This document shows positions 25,531 to 38,589 of a stretch of 64,000 bases of DNA, one piece after another. The position numbers and the translations under genes were made by a program. The stretch comes from Plectrocnemia conspersa (Eukaryota; Arthropoda; Insecta; Trichoptera; Polycentropodidae). The first letter of the stretch is position 1; every line of letters begins with the position of its first letter. Under the pieces are notes generated by a model, which worked only from the letters and a program-made list of their open reading frames with translations, searched no databases and was not told the DNA's origin. The stretch is from positions 682,001 through 746,000 of the forward strand of contig VTFK01000009.1 of NCBI GenBank assembly GCA_009617715.1, read 5' to 3'.

Positions 25531-26900
25531 TGTTAAAATCTTTATGTTAAAATCCTTTGTGTTTTTTTATATGCTTTAAGAAATAAAACGAGAATTGGTC
25601 GTAGCTTTAAAATTAGTATCTGAATTTGTAGTGAATAGTATCAACGAAATTCACAATCTGTTTAAATCAGTTCATCTTATATTGAGCGACTGTCCTGGAA
25701 AATTATTTACTGTCATGGTTAAGTTAATTAAAGGAACTTGACTTATAATTATTATGATTTTAAAAATCATTAATGTATACCTTGAAAATCTTACACAATA
25801 CATCACACAGATTCGATAAATAACATAAGTGAATTTATATTAAAAATGTTTTTTTTTTTGGTGTACGATGTAGAAAAATGAAATAAGGTCTTTAATTACA
25901 TTTACTAATAAGAAAATAATAATAAATAAAAATCTCAACCTACCAATATGTTGCTAAAAACCACTCTAATATAAGCTTATTATGTAATTTAAAAAAATAA
26001 TAATCTTATTTAAGCAAATGTGTTTTTCTGTGCAGCATAATATATTTTATTAATTTTGTTGAATAAACTAACTTAAAAAGTTTTCGCTGCGTGATCAGAT
26101 ACACCATAAATCTTAAAATCGGACGTTTAATTAATAAGAAAAAATATTGTAAATCCCTAATAAATTTGATTTTTTTAAATAAAAAAAGTTGCACTAAAAC
26201 TAATTTTATTGTGAAGCTATATGTTTTTAAAAACATTTATATTAATATTTCACAATTTTGATTAACAAAATAAATTGTCTAATTTCCTCTCGAATGCGCA
26301 AGTTTAGAGGATTCTCGTACTACAATGGGTTTCTTATCTTGGTGGTTTTTAATGCCAACACTTCTAAATTCTAATCGGCAATAGCGAGTTGTCACAATGA
26401 CAGCGCACCGCAAATAGTTATTATATAAATGTCAATTATATGGTAAAAAATCTTCTAACATTAAGTCCAACATCTTGGGACATTTATATATAAAAATACA
26501 ATGTACCGCAATTAACTATTGTTTAAAAATCATACTGTTTTAATCATTTTTCAGAAACAATGTACTGCAAATGAATAAACTAAATTTTTAGTCTCGGAGC
26601 CCGTTGATTTAAAGATTGTTTTTATAGCTAAATCAATGTATACTTCTAATCCTTACACACATTATGTATTTATTTTATATTCATAGTTAAAACGAACCTT
26701 GTTAATTGGCAATCCGAATATTTATATGCAGTCAAATCGCAATTCAAACAAACGCACATGTAAATTAGCGAAAAATATTTGTATTAACAACGTTTATATT
26801 TAAATACTGATTTTTCATTGGTCAACAGTCAGAGCCTCGAATCAAAAACAAAAGAATTGAATACCGGGCTCGGAAATCAATAAAACAAATTCAATTTTTA
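25531..26900. other. AT-rich stretch, nothing firm
   Basis: Mostly AT-rich. Slightly richer patches at 26285-26410 and 26825-26880 have no recognisable motif. Confidence 0.4.
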
Positions 26901-26903
26901 TTA

Positions 26904-26995
26904 ACTAGCTGTCGGTACCTTACTATCGTGAGGTACCGAAGCTAGCGAGTGTGCGAATACCGGATCCTCTACTTTTTGGGTATTAAATATTATTA
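26904..26995 (+). repeat. Dispersed repeat C, copy 1
   Basis: CTAGCTGTCGGTACC, then CTATCGTGAGGTACCG (26905-26938), matches the reverse complement of 57172-57205 at 31 of 34 positions. Similarity continues for about 85 bp in total. The first part can fold on itself (GGTACCT...AGGTACC). An element beginning CTAGCTG may be a transposon end, but I cannot name the family. Confidence 0.6.
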
Positions 26996-27638
26996 TTGCT
27001 TCGTTCTGATTTTTTAAATCTATTTTTAAAATAAATGGTTTTAATAATACATGTAGCTGTGCAATTTACAATATAAATGGTAAGAGATCGCACATGCGCG
27101 CCCGAGAGATATGCAGTTTTGACTATAACCGCGTTACTGCGTAAATTTGCACAACACATAGACGAATATTTAGTAATTTAATGATAGTCAAAATGATTTT
27201 ATCTATAAAAAAGTAATTTACGTATTTAATTTATTTAAAAATATGTTTACAATTCAGCTAAATATTTCCAGAAAAAACATTTTATATTATTCAAAATTAG
27301 ATTTGAAACTTAGATATTTAATGATAAAACTAAATATATAATATCATTTAAGATTAGGTTTAAAACTTATATAGGTAATAATAAAACTAAAAATTGTATT
27401 ACGTTTTAAAATAGGTGTGCAAATTAATTAAATATTATTAAAATAAAAAAATACCAAAGTGTTTGCAACATAAAAAATAATATTAAAACGTATCATTTTG
27501 TATAATTTTAAAAATTGGTTTGCAGTTTAAATAAATAATAATAATAAAAATTGCTTTAGAATATTAACCTAATAAAAATTATATTAAAAAAATCGCTCTA
27601 TAATATGTCATGCAATGACAAATGCTAATTTATAAATG
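26996..27638. other. AT-rich spacer, nothing recognised
   Basis: AT-rich, apart from CGCACATGCGCGCCCGAGAG near 27090, possibly still part of repeat C. Confidence 0.4.
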
Positions 27639-27639
27639 A

Positions 27640-27850
27640 ATGATCACGCACATAAATCTAAGTTTTGTACAATTCTTAATGAAAAATATTTTAAAGAACA
27701 ATTCAAGGTCATTCAAAAATTGAATATGGAATTACAAATAACTTTATTGATATCATTATTGAAATGTAGAACATGAATGAAATAAGATAACAACCTTGAG
27801 GAATTCCCCACATAGCAATGCATTCAGGAGACTTGTTAACACAATATTTC
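27640..27850 (-). mobile_element. Decayed LINE reverse-transcriptase fragment
   Basis: The minus strand reads WGIPQGCYLISFMFYIS, in place of the usual SGVPQGS-LGPLLF-IFIND motif. About 45 codons later it reads NDLELFFKIFFIKN, in place of the catalytic (Y/F)ADDLKLF box. Order and spacing fit motifs B and C of non-LTR reverse transcriptases. Similarity is moderate and the frame is broken, so it is an old relic. Confidence 0.5.
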
Positions 27851-28725
27851 TACTTCAACTGCAAAATTTGGCTTAGTCCCTCAATTCGTCAATAGTAAAC
27901 TTAAATTTCGAGATTTAATACCATTACATGAACGATCCATCACAAATTTCTAAATAGATTATTAACTGTTTTAACGAAAATATTATGACATTAAAAAGGC
28001 GTGCATGTAAAGCGTGCATTTTAAATATTTTTATAGTAATTTCTGGTTTGTAGACGACATTGTTTTTTGTTGTTGTTATTTATAAGCTTTTATGAAGTTT
28101 TAAAAATCAGTACAATAAAGTGTATTATATAATATTTTTTATGCTTAATTTTATATAAATAACTGGTGTTACTCCACCTCAAGCAAGCATATGTTAAGAT
28201 GGATCTGATCGATTGGTTGTATATTAAGATTTTATATTTTGTTGTGAGCGCGCTCTTTTTATTAAATATTGGTCTGAGGGCCTCAATGGCCGCAAGTTCT
28301 TCAAAGCAAAGTTAACAAATGTGTTTTTTAAATTAAAGCTTAAAGACCAAGCAAGCTAAGGTATTTAACTGTCTATCTTCCGTAAATATAATTTACTTTG
28401 TTTTATTCTGGTTTATTTTAGTCGGTAATAATTTATAATAAATAAATAGATAAAATATATATTTTAAAGTAAGGACTTACACGCATTTAAATAGCATTTA
28501 GCATAAATATTAATAAATATTCAACATAAATAAAAATGTTCATAATTGGTCAGAAAACAATGCTATAAATAAAATCAACGTGTACATATAAATAAGTCAT
28601 CTTATATAATATTCATGTCATCTTAAAGCAGAAATATTGTCGTACGGTGTAATCGACCAAAAGCAAAGATGACAAACGTTACGAATTTATAAAGCGGAAG
28701 CAAAAAGGGAAACAACACCAATATC
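27851..28725. other. AT-rich spacer, nothing recognised
   Basis: AT-rich stretch; no motif recognised. Confidence 0.4.
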
Positions 28726-28727
28726 AG

Positions 28728-29440
28728 GAATATTCAAACTTAATCCTTGTGGCAGTGGTGGTGGGAGAGTGGGGAAAGGGAGAGGTTCAAAACGAAAGCC
28801 GTTACTTTGAATTTATCGCCGTTTAACTGACACGGCCCTTTATTAAGTCGCAACGCTCGAAATTTTCCTCACAACAAGCAACCCCCTTTCGTCTGCCCCC
28901 GTCGACCTTTAAGATGCAGTTCCGGATTAGCCGGTCCGGAGTCCCGGGTGTGAGTCGGGCTTAAGGCGCTGGCATACGGGAGAACGGGCATTATCAAAAT
29001 TCTCTCTCTCGCGTTGCGTGTATTGCGTATAAAATATTTACGGTCGTTATTCTTTCTTAATAACGTTCGCAATGAAATATGGAGCGCCGTTCGAATACAC
29101 CTTGAATATTCTCGAGCTTAATTTGCAAGGGAGCCGCGCAGGGAAAAGTTTCCGGTGTTGATCTGTATTGTATTTTTTAATAAAATGTCCTTATGTTTTA
29201 AATAATGAATAACCTATGGCAGGAACAATATTCAGACTCGCGGGACAAACAAGCCTCAAAGGGGTTGCGACTAGTTGAGAAAGTTTTTGAATCAGGGGCG
29301 TGCAACCCAATGGGCTCAATGTTTTCCTTAAACTTTATTAGCTGGAAAATAACTTGACAGTGACTGTCCCGAATATTAAATACAAACAGGTATATAAAGT
29401 CAGACACTAGGAGAGTTTAGCCCTCACTCACACGCTCTCT
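28728..29440. promoter_or_regulatory. G+C-rich islands 15 and 16
   Basis: Two adjacent islands (28728-29140 and 29205-29440). The first includes GGTGGTGGGAGAGTGGGG, CCGGTCCGGAGTCCCGGG (about 28940) and a pyrimidine-rich TCTCTCTCTCGCG. Minus frames of 67-69 codons have no known domain. It is one of the most G+C-rich parts of the window and could hold a promoter or exon, but no start or splice logic is convincing. Confidence 0.3.
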
Positions 29441-29589
29441 ATCGATATATGTTTAAAACTAAGTTTTTGTACGATAAACATTAATTACATGACACATTCA
29501 AGAATCTCCGGGGAATAAAATAATAACAAACAGTTAAGCTTCCGTAAAAATCTTTCGACAACACATAAACTTTATGACGAAGCATATAT

Positions 29590-30175
29590 GAGCTAGTTTT
29601 AATATGAATATTATTACAGCTGTTGGATATAGAAAAAGCTTTTGACACAGTATGGCACGATTTTACGACAGTAAGCTTAATAAATGAATATTAAAAGCTA
29701 TGTTTTTTACTTAATGATAAATATTTGCTACAGAAGATTCTTATGATTGATTTTATTGGCCATTATTCCAAAATCGAAAAATACACGTTCATATACAGCT
29801 ATTTTAATTAGTGCTTGCGATTTTAAACCAATCGTGAATAAATATTAAAAGCCTAATAAATATACTGACAGATGAAATATTTAAATTATATTAACTAAAT
29901 GTAGACAAAACTAAATGTAGCATCGTTAAATACATATCTAGCGGTAAATACCTAGGTAAATACCCTGAACTCTAAGCTTATATCTTGAACTAAAAGACTT
30001 GCTGCCATTGGGACCCTCAGACTGATATTTATTAAAAAGAGCTCGCTTACTACAAAAAATAAAATCCTAATATATACACAATTAATTAGACTTATTTTAA
30101 CATATGCTTGCTCGGTGTGGAGTAACACAATAATACAATTTTTCAGAATTTCAAGTCAAAATAAAATAAATTTAA
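29590..30175 (+). mobile_element. Decayed jockey-type reverse transcriptase
   Basis: Near 29620 the plus strand reads LLDIEKAFDTVWHDF, motif A of non-LTR reverse transcriptase with its catalytic Asp and the typical KAFD-VWH sequence. Near 30060-30170 it reads KILIYTQLIRLILTYACSVW, then [19 protein letters not shown]. This corresponds to the C-terminal YK--IRP-LTY---VW and LQNK-LR motifs. The DNA between is frameshifted, and the YADD region is not recognisable. The end resembles the start of the 12.3 kb relic (LQNRALRVV), so they may be one family. The element is cut off by the long TA tract. Confidence 0.65.
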
Positions 30176-30185
30176 AAAAAATATA

Positions 30186-30354
<169 letters not shown>

Positions 30355-30359
30355 CTTTT

Positions 30360-30880
30360 ATATTTTAACAAAAAACTTTAATTTTAACAATAAATAATAT
30401 TGTCATTTTCATACAAGAAAACACCATATAAATATTTTGTGTAATCACACTAACCACAAATCTCATGTGTCAGAGATAACGAAAAAAACTACGTTAAATT
30501 TGTATCTACACACAAAATTCCAAAACACATATTGCTTTAGAATATAAAGCACACATACCAATGGTTTTAGATTTTCAGCTGAACGTACTTGAATAAGCAC
30601 TTGATCAATTATTTTTTTTTAACTTAAATTGTAAAAGAATTTTAGCTTTTTATGATTTATATTCTTCTTTTTATTATATTGTTGCTGATATCAAAATGTT
30701 TATAAGCTAGTTATATGTATGTTTGTAAAATTAATTATAGTAATAAAATAAAAGTTTGATAAAAAAAAAACATGTCATTTGACTGACAAGTCTTTCAGGT
30801 TTTAAAACCAAAATTGATTTTACTTATATCGCGAATTCAAATTGAAAAGTATGATCAATGTGTGATAATAGAGCAAAACA
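30360..30880. other. AT-rich spacer, nothing recognised
   Basis: AT-rich interval between the TA tract and the next reverse-transcriptase relic. Confidence 0.4.
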
Positions 30881-30884
30881 ATTT

Positions 30885-31115
30885 TTCTCTATGTTTTGCT
30901 GATGTTATTCTTGTTGGAAAGTTTGAAAGTTAACAGATTAAAACAAATTGATTGTATATAGAGACAATTACTTGCAAAGAACAAATGAGCTGCAGGACTT
31001 GGTACAAGTCCAAGATTTGGTATATCTGGGTCACTTTATCTTCTGAAGAAAATTGCCGTACAGAAATACCCCGAAGAATACGGATGTTTAAGGAAACTTA
31101 AATAAATATGTATTA
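30885..31115 (+). mobile_element. Decayed endonuclease-RT LINE fragment
   Basis: The plus strand reads LCFADVILVGK near 30890, in place of L-FADDI-L. Further on come VQDLVYLGHFI and, after a one-base shift, ENCRTEIPRRIRMFKET (about 31000-31110). This follows the FADD ... YLGS-IS-D--C-EIR-RI-MAK order of insect endonuclease-reverse-transcriptase elements. The second catalytic Asp of the FADD box is replaced by Val here. The family differs from the YADD-type LINE at the right end of the window and resembles the fragment near 52.9 kb. Confidence 0.55.
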
Positions 31116-31575
31116 AAAATTATATGGTGAATTTCAATTTGGAAGCGCTTGGTAACGAACGTTCCCACTGCGACGGCGACGGCACGATTTTATTGCTTTT
31201 GGCGTGGATTTTTGACTTCTAAGAAGAGATTATTATTATATTTTTACTAATATTTAATGCTGCGGCTCACATTACAATATTATTTATAAATTACGACAAT
31301 TTATTTTGTATACATTTAATATTTTAGAAATAATAAATTTGTAATAATTGCTTTATTATGAATAGCAAAAAAAAAAAATATTAAAACGTATATCAAGTAC
31401 AAACAAACAACTAATAAAATTGTATTATATAAAATACAATAGGAATATTTGATATATGAATAAGTTATTATAAACTCATTACTCAAAATATGATTCGTAG
31501 ATGGATAAAACTGACAGATGTTTCAACTATTATGGTATTGAAAGCCTTACAAGGTCTTTTCAACAGTGCATGAAA
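31116..31575. other. AT-rich spacer
   Basis: Mostly AT-rich, with a short G+C-rich patch (GCGACGGCGACGGCACG near 31170). Nothing recognised. Confidence 0.4.
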
Positions 31576-31579
31576 AAGC

Positions 31580-31800
31580 TCAAATGACATAGGTTGTTCT
31601 TGAATAGAACCCAAACGAATGACTTGACGAATGTGATTCTGGCGTTTTTATTTCATCGCAAATACAAAGGTCAATAAAACCATTTACAACCGTTTCGTAA
31701 CATTCGGAAGTGACACCAGCAAACACCAGCTCTGAAGTTTCTGGGTTAACTGCACGTCCTTGAACCAGTGACAAATGAGTCCGTCGTTGCTTAACTGCGA
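31580..31800. other. Stop-poor stretch next to FLYWCH-like block
   Basis: A minus frame of 64 codons includes LVQGRAVNPETSELVFAGV and SECYETVVNGFIDLCI. It looks protein-like but belongs to no family I recognise. It may be part of the same decayed element as the neighbouring block. Confidence 0.25.
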
Positions 31801-31884
31801 CGTCTGACCAGTCTCAAAAGCTCACCTTGCAAGCTCTATTTGCCTCATTTGGCCTGTGTCCAAGTGTGACGATGACTATGAATG

Positions 31885-32125
31885 CTGTGCCCACTCACTG
31901 TCACATTCTCTCAAATTTGGCATGGCCTATCTTCGAATATCGCAGAAACGGGCGTCGATTGATGGTGATCAACAGACCGTGTACTACGCACAAGTCTGGA
32001 GAAAGGGTGTGCTATGCAAATGTAGACGTTGCAAAAAGAATTTTATTGTCAAGTGCCACGAAAGTGGGTCACAGGATTACAGTAATCTACATTAATGGTC
32101 CTGACCGGGATTTGCACTAAGTTAA
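31885..32125 (+). pseudogene. FLYWCH-like zinc-finger fragment, frameshifted
   Basis: One plus frame reads RRNGRRLMVINR...THKSGERV and ends INGPDRDLH. The overlapping frame reads VLCKCRRCKKNFIVKCHESG. Spliced together in order they resemble the FLYWCH zinc-finger pattern (RGGR-L-V-GY... YW-C-R---C-A... H-H). Two frameshifts would be needed, the classic FLYWC residues are partly replaced, and the last His pair is reduced. FLYWCH fingers often accompany MULE-type transposases in insects, so a transposon relic is a fair alternative to a dead host gene. Confidence 0.35.
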
Positions 32126-33985
32126 CGGTTGTAATTTAGCATATTTGACACCGCTTTTGATATCGCGTTTGCGATAAAAATGGTGATTTAATGCGTGTAA
32201 ATTGGGTTGACCCTTATGCTTGTGACATGTTATAATACATTAGTTCATTCACTTGTACTATTTCAAACGATAAGATGACGTTAAAGATTTCGGGTTTTAA
32301 GACAGAAGGCGTGTGAATTCATAACTGAATAGACACTGAAAATGCTACCCATTAATAAAATTGTATGTAATTATTTACACGTGTGGCGAACTAATATGTA
32401 ATTATGTGCATCGAATTATATTTTTTACTATAAATTTAAATTTAAGTATATAAAGATAGTCACTAATACTCCTCGCTATTCCTGTTCATAATCTGGGAAA
32501 AATTATAAAAATGCTTCGTTTCATATTAGGAATATTCTGAAATGCGGTTAATGAACTCAAAATTTTTTTGAAGGTAAAATATGTGGTTAATGACTCAATA
32601 TTTCTCTGATCTTAAAATTTCATATAGATGTATTAGCAATAAAATTTTAGTATACATTGTTATTAATATTAAAAACAACTTAAAATATTAATATATTATG
32701 GGAATTACTCAAGAATAATTGATTTATTTTAAATCAGATAATTCCCTTGAAGTAAAATTTATTGAAAGAAGACAGCTACAAAAATATTCAACAAATGTAA
32801 AAGCAGCAATTTATTTGATAATTGCTTCGACCGACGCGAAACAATTTTTTATCATTACCGGGAATAAAAAATAAACAAGTCCTTCCTTTGGAACAAAGCT
32901 AGCAAATAAGTATTTCAAATTTACTACTAAATATATTGATTGGTTATATATAAATAAACAATTAAATCCCTTTCTTTATTTTTTTTTTTTGAGCCACAGG
33001 GGTATTATATTATTTCAATGCGATATTTTATAATTAAACGTCGCTATTACTTGTAAATTTATTAAAATAAAAAATTGTATTATAGAAATGCGAAACAATT
33101 TTGATTATCTCACTGGTGTTATAAAAGCGCACGTGATTTTCAGAAATTTTGGCGGATTATGATTACTTGAAAATACGTCTCTTAAAAAGACAGCCTGTGT
33201 CTATACATGTACAAATAAACTAGTGCCAAAACGTCAATAAAATATCATAAAACAAATTACATGTGCCAAGTGACAGCGTTGCCATGTATCCAGCTGTTTA
33301 AATTAAAACCGTAACGTAAAATCCTACAATATATTTATAATAAAATTAAGTTTTTGTTGCTTAATTTTTGACTTGGAACACAGGGAAATTCATCTAAAAT
33401 CATACCAAACAAAGCAACGTCAAGTATAGATTTGAAAAATCGAGGAAGCATAATTCCTTTCGAATCTAAGAATAATTGATTGGGGTGAAAACCAGACTTT
33501 ATTTTTGTCTAAAACATATTTTTTCAGACTATTCGGCGGGTAATACGCCATAATGGTGGATTTAAAACTGTATGTGTATATGGATTTAGCAGTGTATTAT
33601 TATTGGAATATGCTATTTGAGGATTTTAATTTTTTTGTTAAAGTACGGTCTACCGGTTATATAAAAATTAATTATGCTAAAAATATCTGTGATTTTTAGC
33701 AAATTTCAAGGATACCAATCTGCTACTTTTTTTAACAAATTATTTAAAACAAACTCCTACGCAACTATGTGTAGTTATAACACAATGAGTTTTAAAACAT
33801 TTATTAAAAATCACCATATAATAATAATTTAAAAATTTTAGTACATAAATACTTTCAGATCATTAAAAGACAATATGACGCCAATTAGATTTTGTATTAA
33901 ACAAATTTCCGTCTTTGGTCTTAATCCTACAGTATTTTATTCCCTTGCCATTTACTTTAACCAAACATATTCTAGCTTATAATTT
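32126..33985. other. AT desert, nothing recognised
   Basis: About 1.9 kb of AT-rich DNA. Slightly richer words near 32830 and 33230-33310 carry no recognisable motif. Confidence 0.4.
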
Positions 33986-33987
33986 GC

Positions 33988-34285
33988 CCATCTTTTATTC
34001 AAACAAAATTGATTACACACTCCACGTTCCATCGACGAGCAATAATTCGATACGCCGCACTGCATTTTCAAACATGAGCTTTCAGCCAGCGATCGATGGG
34101 AGCTTTCAGCCACGAAAGCTTTTGTCTTTTCGGGCCTGAAACGCAAACTCGGCCACTAAATCAACACTACACACATCAAAACGTGCTTTCAACCGATTAG
34201 ATTCGTGTTCAACGTTAATTCAGCACTTTATTGCCAGTAGGTTTTAATTATTCTCTTCTCTTTTCCATGCCTCAACCTTTTGGGG
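33988..34285. promoter_or_regulatory. G+C-rich island 17 with 13-bp direct repeat
   Basis: GAGCTTTCAGCCA occurs at 34076-34088 and again at 34100-34112, around GCGATCGATGGG. Frames of 64-74 codons on both strands show no domain. Closely spaced copies suggest paired binding sites, but this is inference. Confidence 0.3.
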
Positions 34286-34559
34286 GCTAATTTACATAAT
34301 TCATATAAAAATAAATAATAAATATTTATAAACTATTAAAACATGTGTAATTTATTATATCACACAGTACAATATTTTTGATCTTTTCGTAGCATTAGTG
34401 ATTTAATAATTTATTATTTCTATCAACTGAATAATATTAAAATAACAAATAGAATTTGCTTTGGTATTGCATATTGTCAGCTATTCAACTTAATATTTAT
34501 TAATATTACAAGTCTATTAATACAAGTAAAAGTTCACTCAAAGAGAAGAACATCGATAT

Positions 34560-34955
34560 TCTAGCTACACCTGGAATGTTAACAGCGTTTATTTATTCAG
34601 TCCATTTATCAACGTATCTAATGGGTTTATATTGTTCTTTCATTCTCCAATGTACTCGATAGCTCCCTTCTATGCAAACTACCTTACTTTAACAGCGCGC
34701 AAAACCCATCAAAACAATTCTACGAACATCGTTTCCTTGCATAATTCAGTAATTTTGCAATGTTTTCAAAATGAATAACGCCATCGTCCTCGACACACAA
34801 ACAAACGCATGAATACAAACTCCAAATTTGAATGCAAATATTCCATATTTCATTGTCGGCGCAGCATTTAGGCGAAGGTCTCCGTTTTCATTTTCTTTTT
34901 CCCCTGCTTTATTACTTTATTATGTAAACTACTCTAAAAAGGGTTGCACCACGGA
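34560..34955. promoter_or_regulatory. Moderately G+C-rich region 18
   Basis: Diffuse rise in G+C with TCGATAGCTCCCTTC, ACAGCGCGCAAAACCC and GCATTTAGGCGAAGG. No frame resembles a protein. Confidence 0.2.
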
Positions 34956-35169
34956 AGAAAGAAGTGAATAAGAATTAAGAGACAATAAAGCGCTGAATAA
35001 ACTTTAAACACGAATATATTGTGTAAGCTTCAACCACTTAAACATTATGTTCTAATTTAGAGGTCACTCTAACGACCACTTGAACAAACAAAAAAAGGAT
35101 CAAGTCAAACCACACAGTATATTTACAACAATAAAAAAATTGTGACCTTGAATAGCATTGATATTTAAA

Positions 35170-35545
35170 AAAATAGCATATCTGGCTCGAAACGATAATC
35201 ACCCACATAAGTACCGCCTAAAACACTACACTTTGTTTGGGAAGGACGCGTGCTAGACAATACACTTTGAACATTACTATTGTTCCTTTAACTTTTTAGT
35301 TACCAATTACATAAGAGTCCATTTGAATCGATTATCTTTAGTTGGTAACACATTTTAGGAGTGTATCCAAGAAGTGATGCAATTTGCTCGCAAAAAAAAT
35401 TCTTATCTACGAATTCAATATAAAACATAATGTAGCAGCACAAATGACTAGTGACGAGCCCAGCTGCTTCACATACAGCACTACTGATAATAATACGACT
35501 CGACACGCCAGCGAATTTTAAGACCTGCCATTTTAATTCCATTAT
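35170..35545. other. Moderately G+C-rich stretch with 80-codon frame
   Basis: A minus frame (35542-35300) begins MELKWQVLKFAGVSSR and has several cysteines, but I recognise no domain. Could be an exon fragment or chance. Confidence 0.2.
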
Positions 35546-35790
35546 CTGATTTACATTACATCTACATTTATCTATTTATGTAGTAATTTATATATATTTA
35601 TAAAATATACTGTCACCAGCTTTTTTAGGTAATAAAACCCGAAAATATAATTGAATAATAAATTTACATTTATAAAATTGATTAAATATTTTTTTATATA
35701 TTATTTTATAGCAGAAAGTGATAATTGAACAAATGCGCTTTACAAATAGTGAACGTAATATTCAGAATTTACATTAGTGATCTTAAAGAA

Positions 35791-35907
35791 ATGCGTCTAG
35801 CAATATTCATTATTGTGATCGTTACTTATATGTTTTGTCAACATCAAAAAGCAAGTACAATGGTTTCGCTTTTAAAGAGCCACCAGGAAACTCCTCATTT
35901 ATTATAG
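35791..35907 (+). CDS. Possible short secreted peptide, unrecognised
   Basis: From ATG at 35791 the frame codes 38 residues that start MRLAIFIIVIVTYMFCQ, a basic then hydrophobic start like a signal peptide. The rest is short (HQKASTMVSLLKSHQETPHLL) and has no cysteine pattern of known insect peptides. A longer in-frame start at 35725 exists but would hide the signal-like segment. Hydrophobic runs arise easily from ATT/GTT codons in AT-rich DNA, so this is weak. Confidence 0.12.
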   Translation: MRLAIFIIVIVTYMFCQHQKASTMVSLLKSHQETPHLL

Positions 35908-35909
35908 AG

Positions 35910-37640
35910 GGCTTAAATTTAAATATTATCAGGGTTTACCATTGTCAAAGAAAGAATAATTTAAAATAAAATGATTATCATGGTTGAGTCAAAGATATAT
36001 TTATTTTTAGTCATAATTCCCTGTCGCTCATAAATACCTAAAGAATATCAGTAAAACGTGAAATACAAATTGCTATTCTGTCTATTTATTTTGCATTAAA
36101 GCTTGAAAAAATTTAAATAAACAAACTATAACAAACGATTACGAGCGCAAAAATGCAACGGCGGAACAATGGCAAACATCAAAAAGGGTCGTTATTTTTA
36201 ATTGGCCATAACGCCCGTTAGCGCGGATGACTCTTTTCTGCCTCCATTTTATTATTATAGTCTTTGTTGCTATTTTAAGCTTTATTTTTAATTAAAACCT
36301 AACTGCTTTCCATTAAACACGTCCACAAGTATTCATAAAGCTATGCATACGTATACTATGTGTATTTAAAATACACAAACAACGTTTTAACCTAAATTTA
36401 AAAATTCTAATGTTATATTTGTCAATTTATTTAAAATATTTTATATTTTTCTTTAATAAATAAAGTTCATTCAAATATTTAAAAAAGCTCACATCAATAC
36501 AATTTAAAAATAAAGTAAAAGTTTTAAATCAGCAAAATTCACAGCTGCATTCAGAGCAGGTAGTTAAAAAAGGGACAGGGATTTTAGATAAACACTCCAA
36601 AAATATTGCTTGACCATAATAATTTTACGACCGACTCTAGAAATTCGGATAAAGAAACATTTAGTTTCGCCTTTTTTAATATTCGCTGCTCAACAAAAAT
36701 ATAAGATTGAATGGATCAATGATTAAGTAATATATTATTTGTCACCTTAATGAAGCGTTAGTAAATGTTATTATAAAAAGGCTATATAAATTAAACAATA
36801 AAATGTTGTCATTTTTGTTAAATACGACAGCAAGAAAAAAATACTTTAATTAAACATATTTATCTATTTACTTTACTAGGGAGCTGGAGGTACTGAAAAA
36901 AAAAATTAATAACTTCAAAGATGTGCTTAAGAATTTTATGTTTATGCATAAATTGATTACGCATTTAAGTTTACTTTTGGCAATTATGTTTAGTATTATC
37001 TTGGTCACAGATTCTAAAGGTGAATGATAATATTGTAATGGGATTTTTCGGCATGATTATAATAATCTTTTAAAATTGTTGGTATTGAAAATATATTATA
37101 AAGTTTCTTGGGGTTACTTTTCAAAAATGTGTTGTATATTATTTTTATTTTATTATTTCAAATGAGTTCAAGTTAAATAAAGTATGAAAAGTAAGGGGAA
37201 GTTTTTTTTTGTCAATACAATTTTTTGTTAAATATCAATTTACAGCAAGCCCTTTGCACCTGAGTTTTCTGATATGTTTAGCTATTTTAATGATGGATAC
37301 CCAAGTATTTGATGCTCACCATTTAATGCAGTTTCTTATTAACTTTTAAAATATTGTTTCCGTGTTAAAAAATACCCTGAATCAATACGATTTGAGTTTC
37401 TCAAAACTGTATTTCATGTCTACAATGTAAATTTCGGTAATGACTAAAACGGAGGATCAGCTAGATCGTGAGGTCAATTTTTCTCTACTGCAATCAGTAG
37501 CTGAATATAATTCATCATTGGCGGAATGAAAATACTTTGCAAATTGATTAAGATTGAGTAAAAAAATAATAGCCTCGTATCTTTTCGATTATCCCTCATA
37601 ATATAGATTAATTTTTTAATACACCCAAATGCAAAGTCCA
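35910..37640. other. AT desert with one small richer patch
   Basis: Mostly AT-rich. At 36135-36260 a patch contains GCAACGGCGGAACAATGGC and TTGGCCATAACGCCCGTTAGC, similar in style to the islands. No gene seen. Confidence 0.35.
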
Positions 37641-37644
37641 AGTC

Positions 37645-37945
37645 CACTGGGTTTCCCTTATTAATTTTGTGTCATCCTGTACCACAGCGACCTGAGGCCA
37701 TAAAGTCGCAGTTCGATCAGGGCCCGTAAAAAAATCGGACGACCCAGTCCACCTGCGCAGGTTCTCAACAGTCCTGGCGGCGACCTTGGAATTTTCTGAC
37801 TCGGTTTCGAGGACAACCGTGACCCGAGCATGAATATTTTTTCCCAGCCCTACCCGTGCCAGGCTCCGTTTTTATTGGTTCGCCAAATTCCGGCAATCGA
37901 TATGTACACAAGAAACATGCAAAAGTGTTTTTGCGGCGATTAGAT
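37645..37945. promoter_or_regulatory. G+C-rich island 19
   Basis: Sharply bounded block with GACCTGAGGCCATAAAGTCG, CAGTCCTGGCGGCGACCTTG and CCCTACCCGTGCCAGGCTCC. No long open frame crosses it, unlike many other islands, which favours a non-coding element. One of the better candidates for a conserved regulatory sequence. Confidence 0.35.
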
Positions 37946-38589
37946 CACCCGAGATGAAACCACCCATAGAAATGTTACATAAAGGACGAATATAAAAGCT
38001 ATCGGTTTAATACATTTTTGACTGCTCTTTATTTTTTTGTATAATGATGTATACGCGAAAGTGAGTCAGCTTTATCAGGATAAGTTATGTACAATGCTTC
38101 CAAAATTTGGGAGCAGCTTAAAAATATATTTTCAAAAGCTTAAAGATGATTGAATTTGGTAATAAAGTATTACGGATAAAAGATTTGACTGAAAGGTTGT
38201 TCATTATCAAAGAAGCCATAAAAATAAAACGTATTTTTTTATCCTGAATTTTTCGGGTTTATATGTAGACTTTGCAAGAATTTTGCCGTTCCATATGGGT
38301 ATATTATATAACAATATTATAATTATAATATTATTTACGTATAGTTTAAGATGAAACTCTTAGGTAGAAGCAAACATGTGGTGTTGTTCTTTTAATCTTG
38401 ATTATTCCAGTATAATATATTAAAATTATATCTCTAGTTGAAATAGGTGTAATAATATTTATTTATTTATGGATAGAATTTAAATTGGTGTTTGTTCCTC
38501 TGACTTTGCTTATGGGTCGTTAAAGCTTAGTCTTACCACAAAAAAATATATATATATAGACTACTGCATATTGGCACTGAGAGAAAAAA

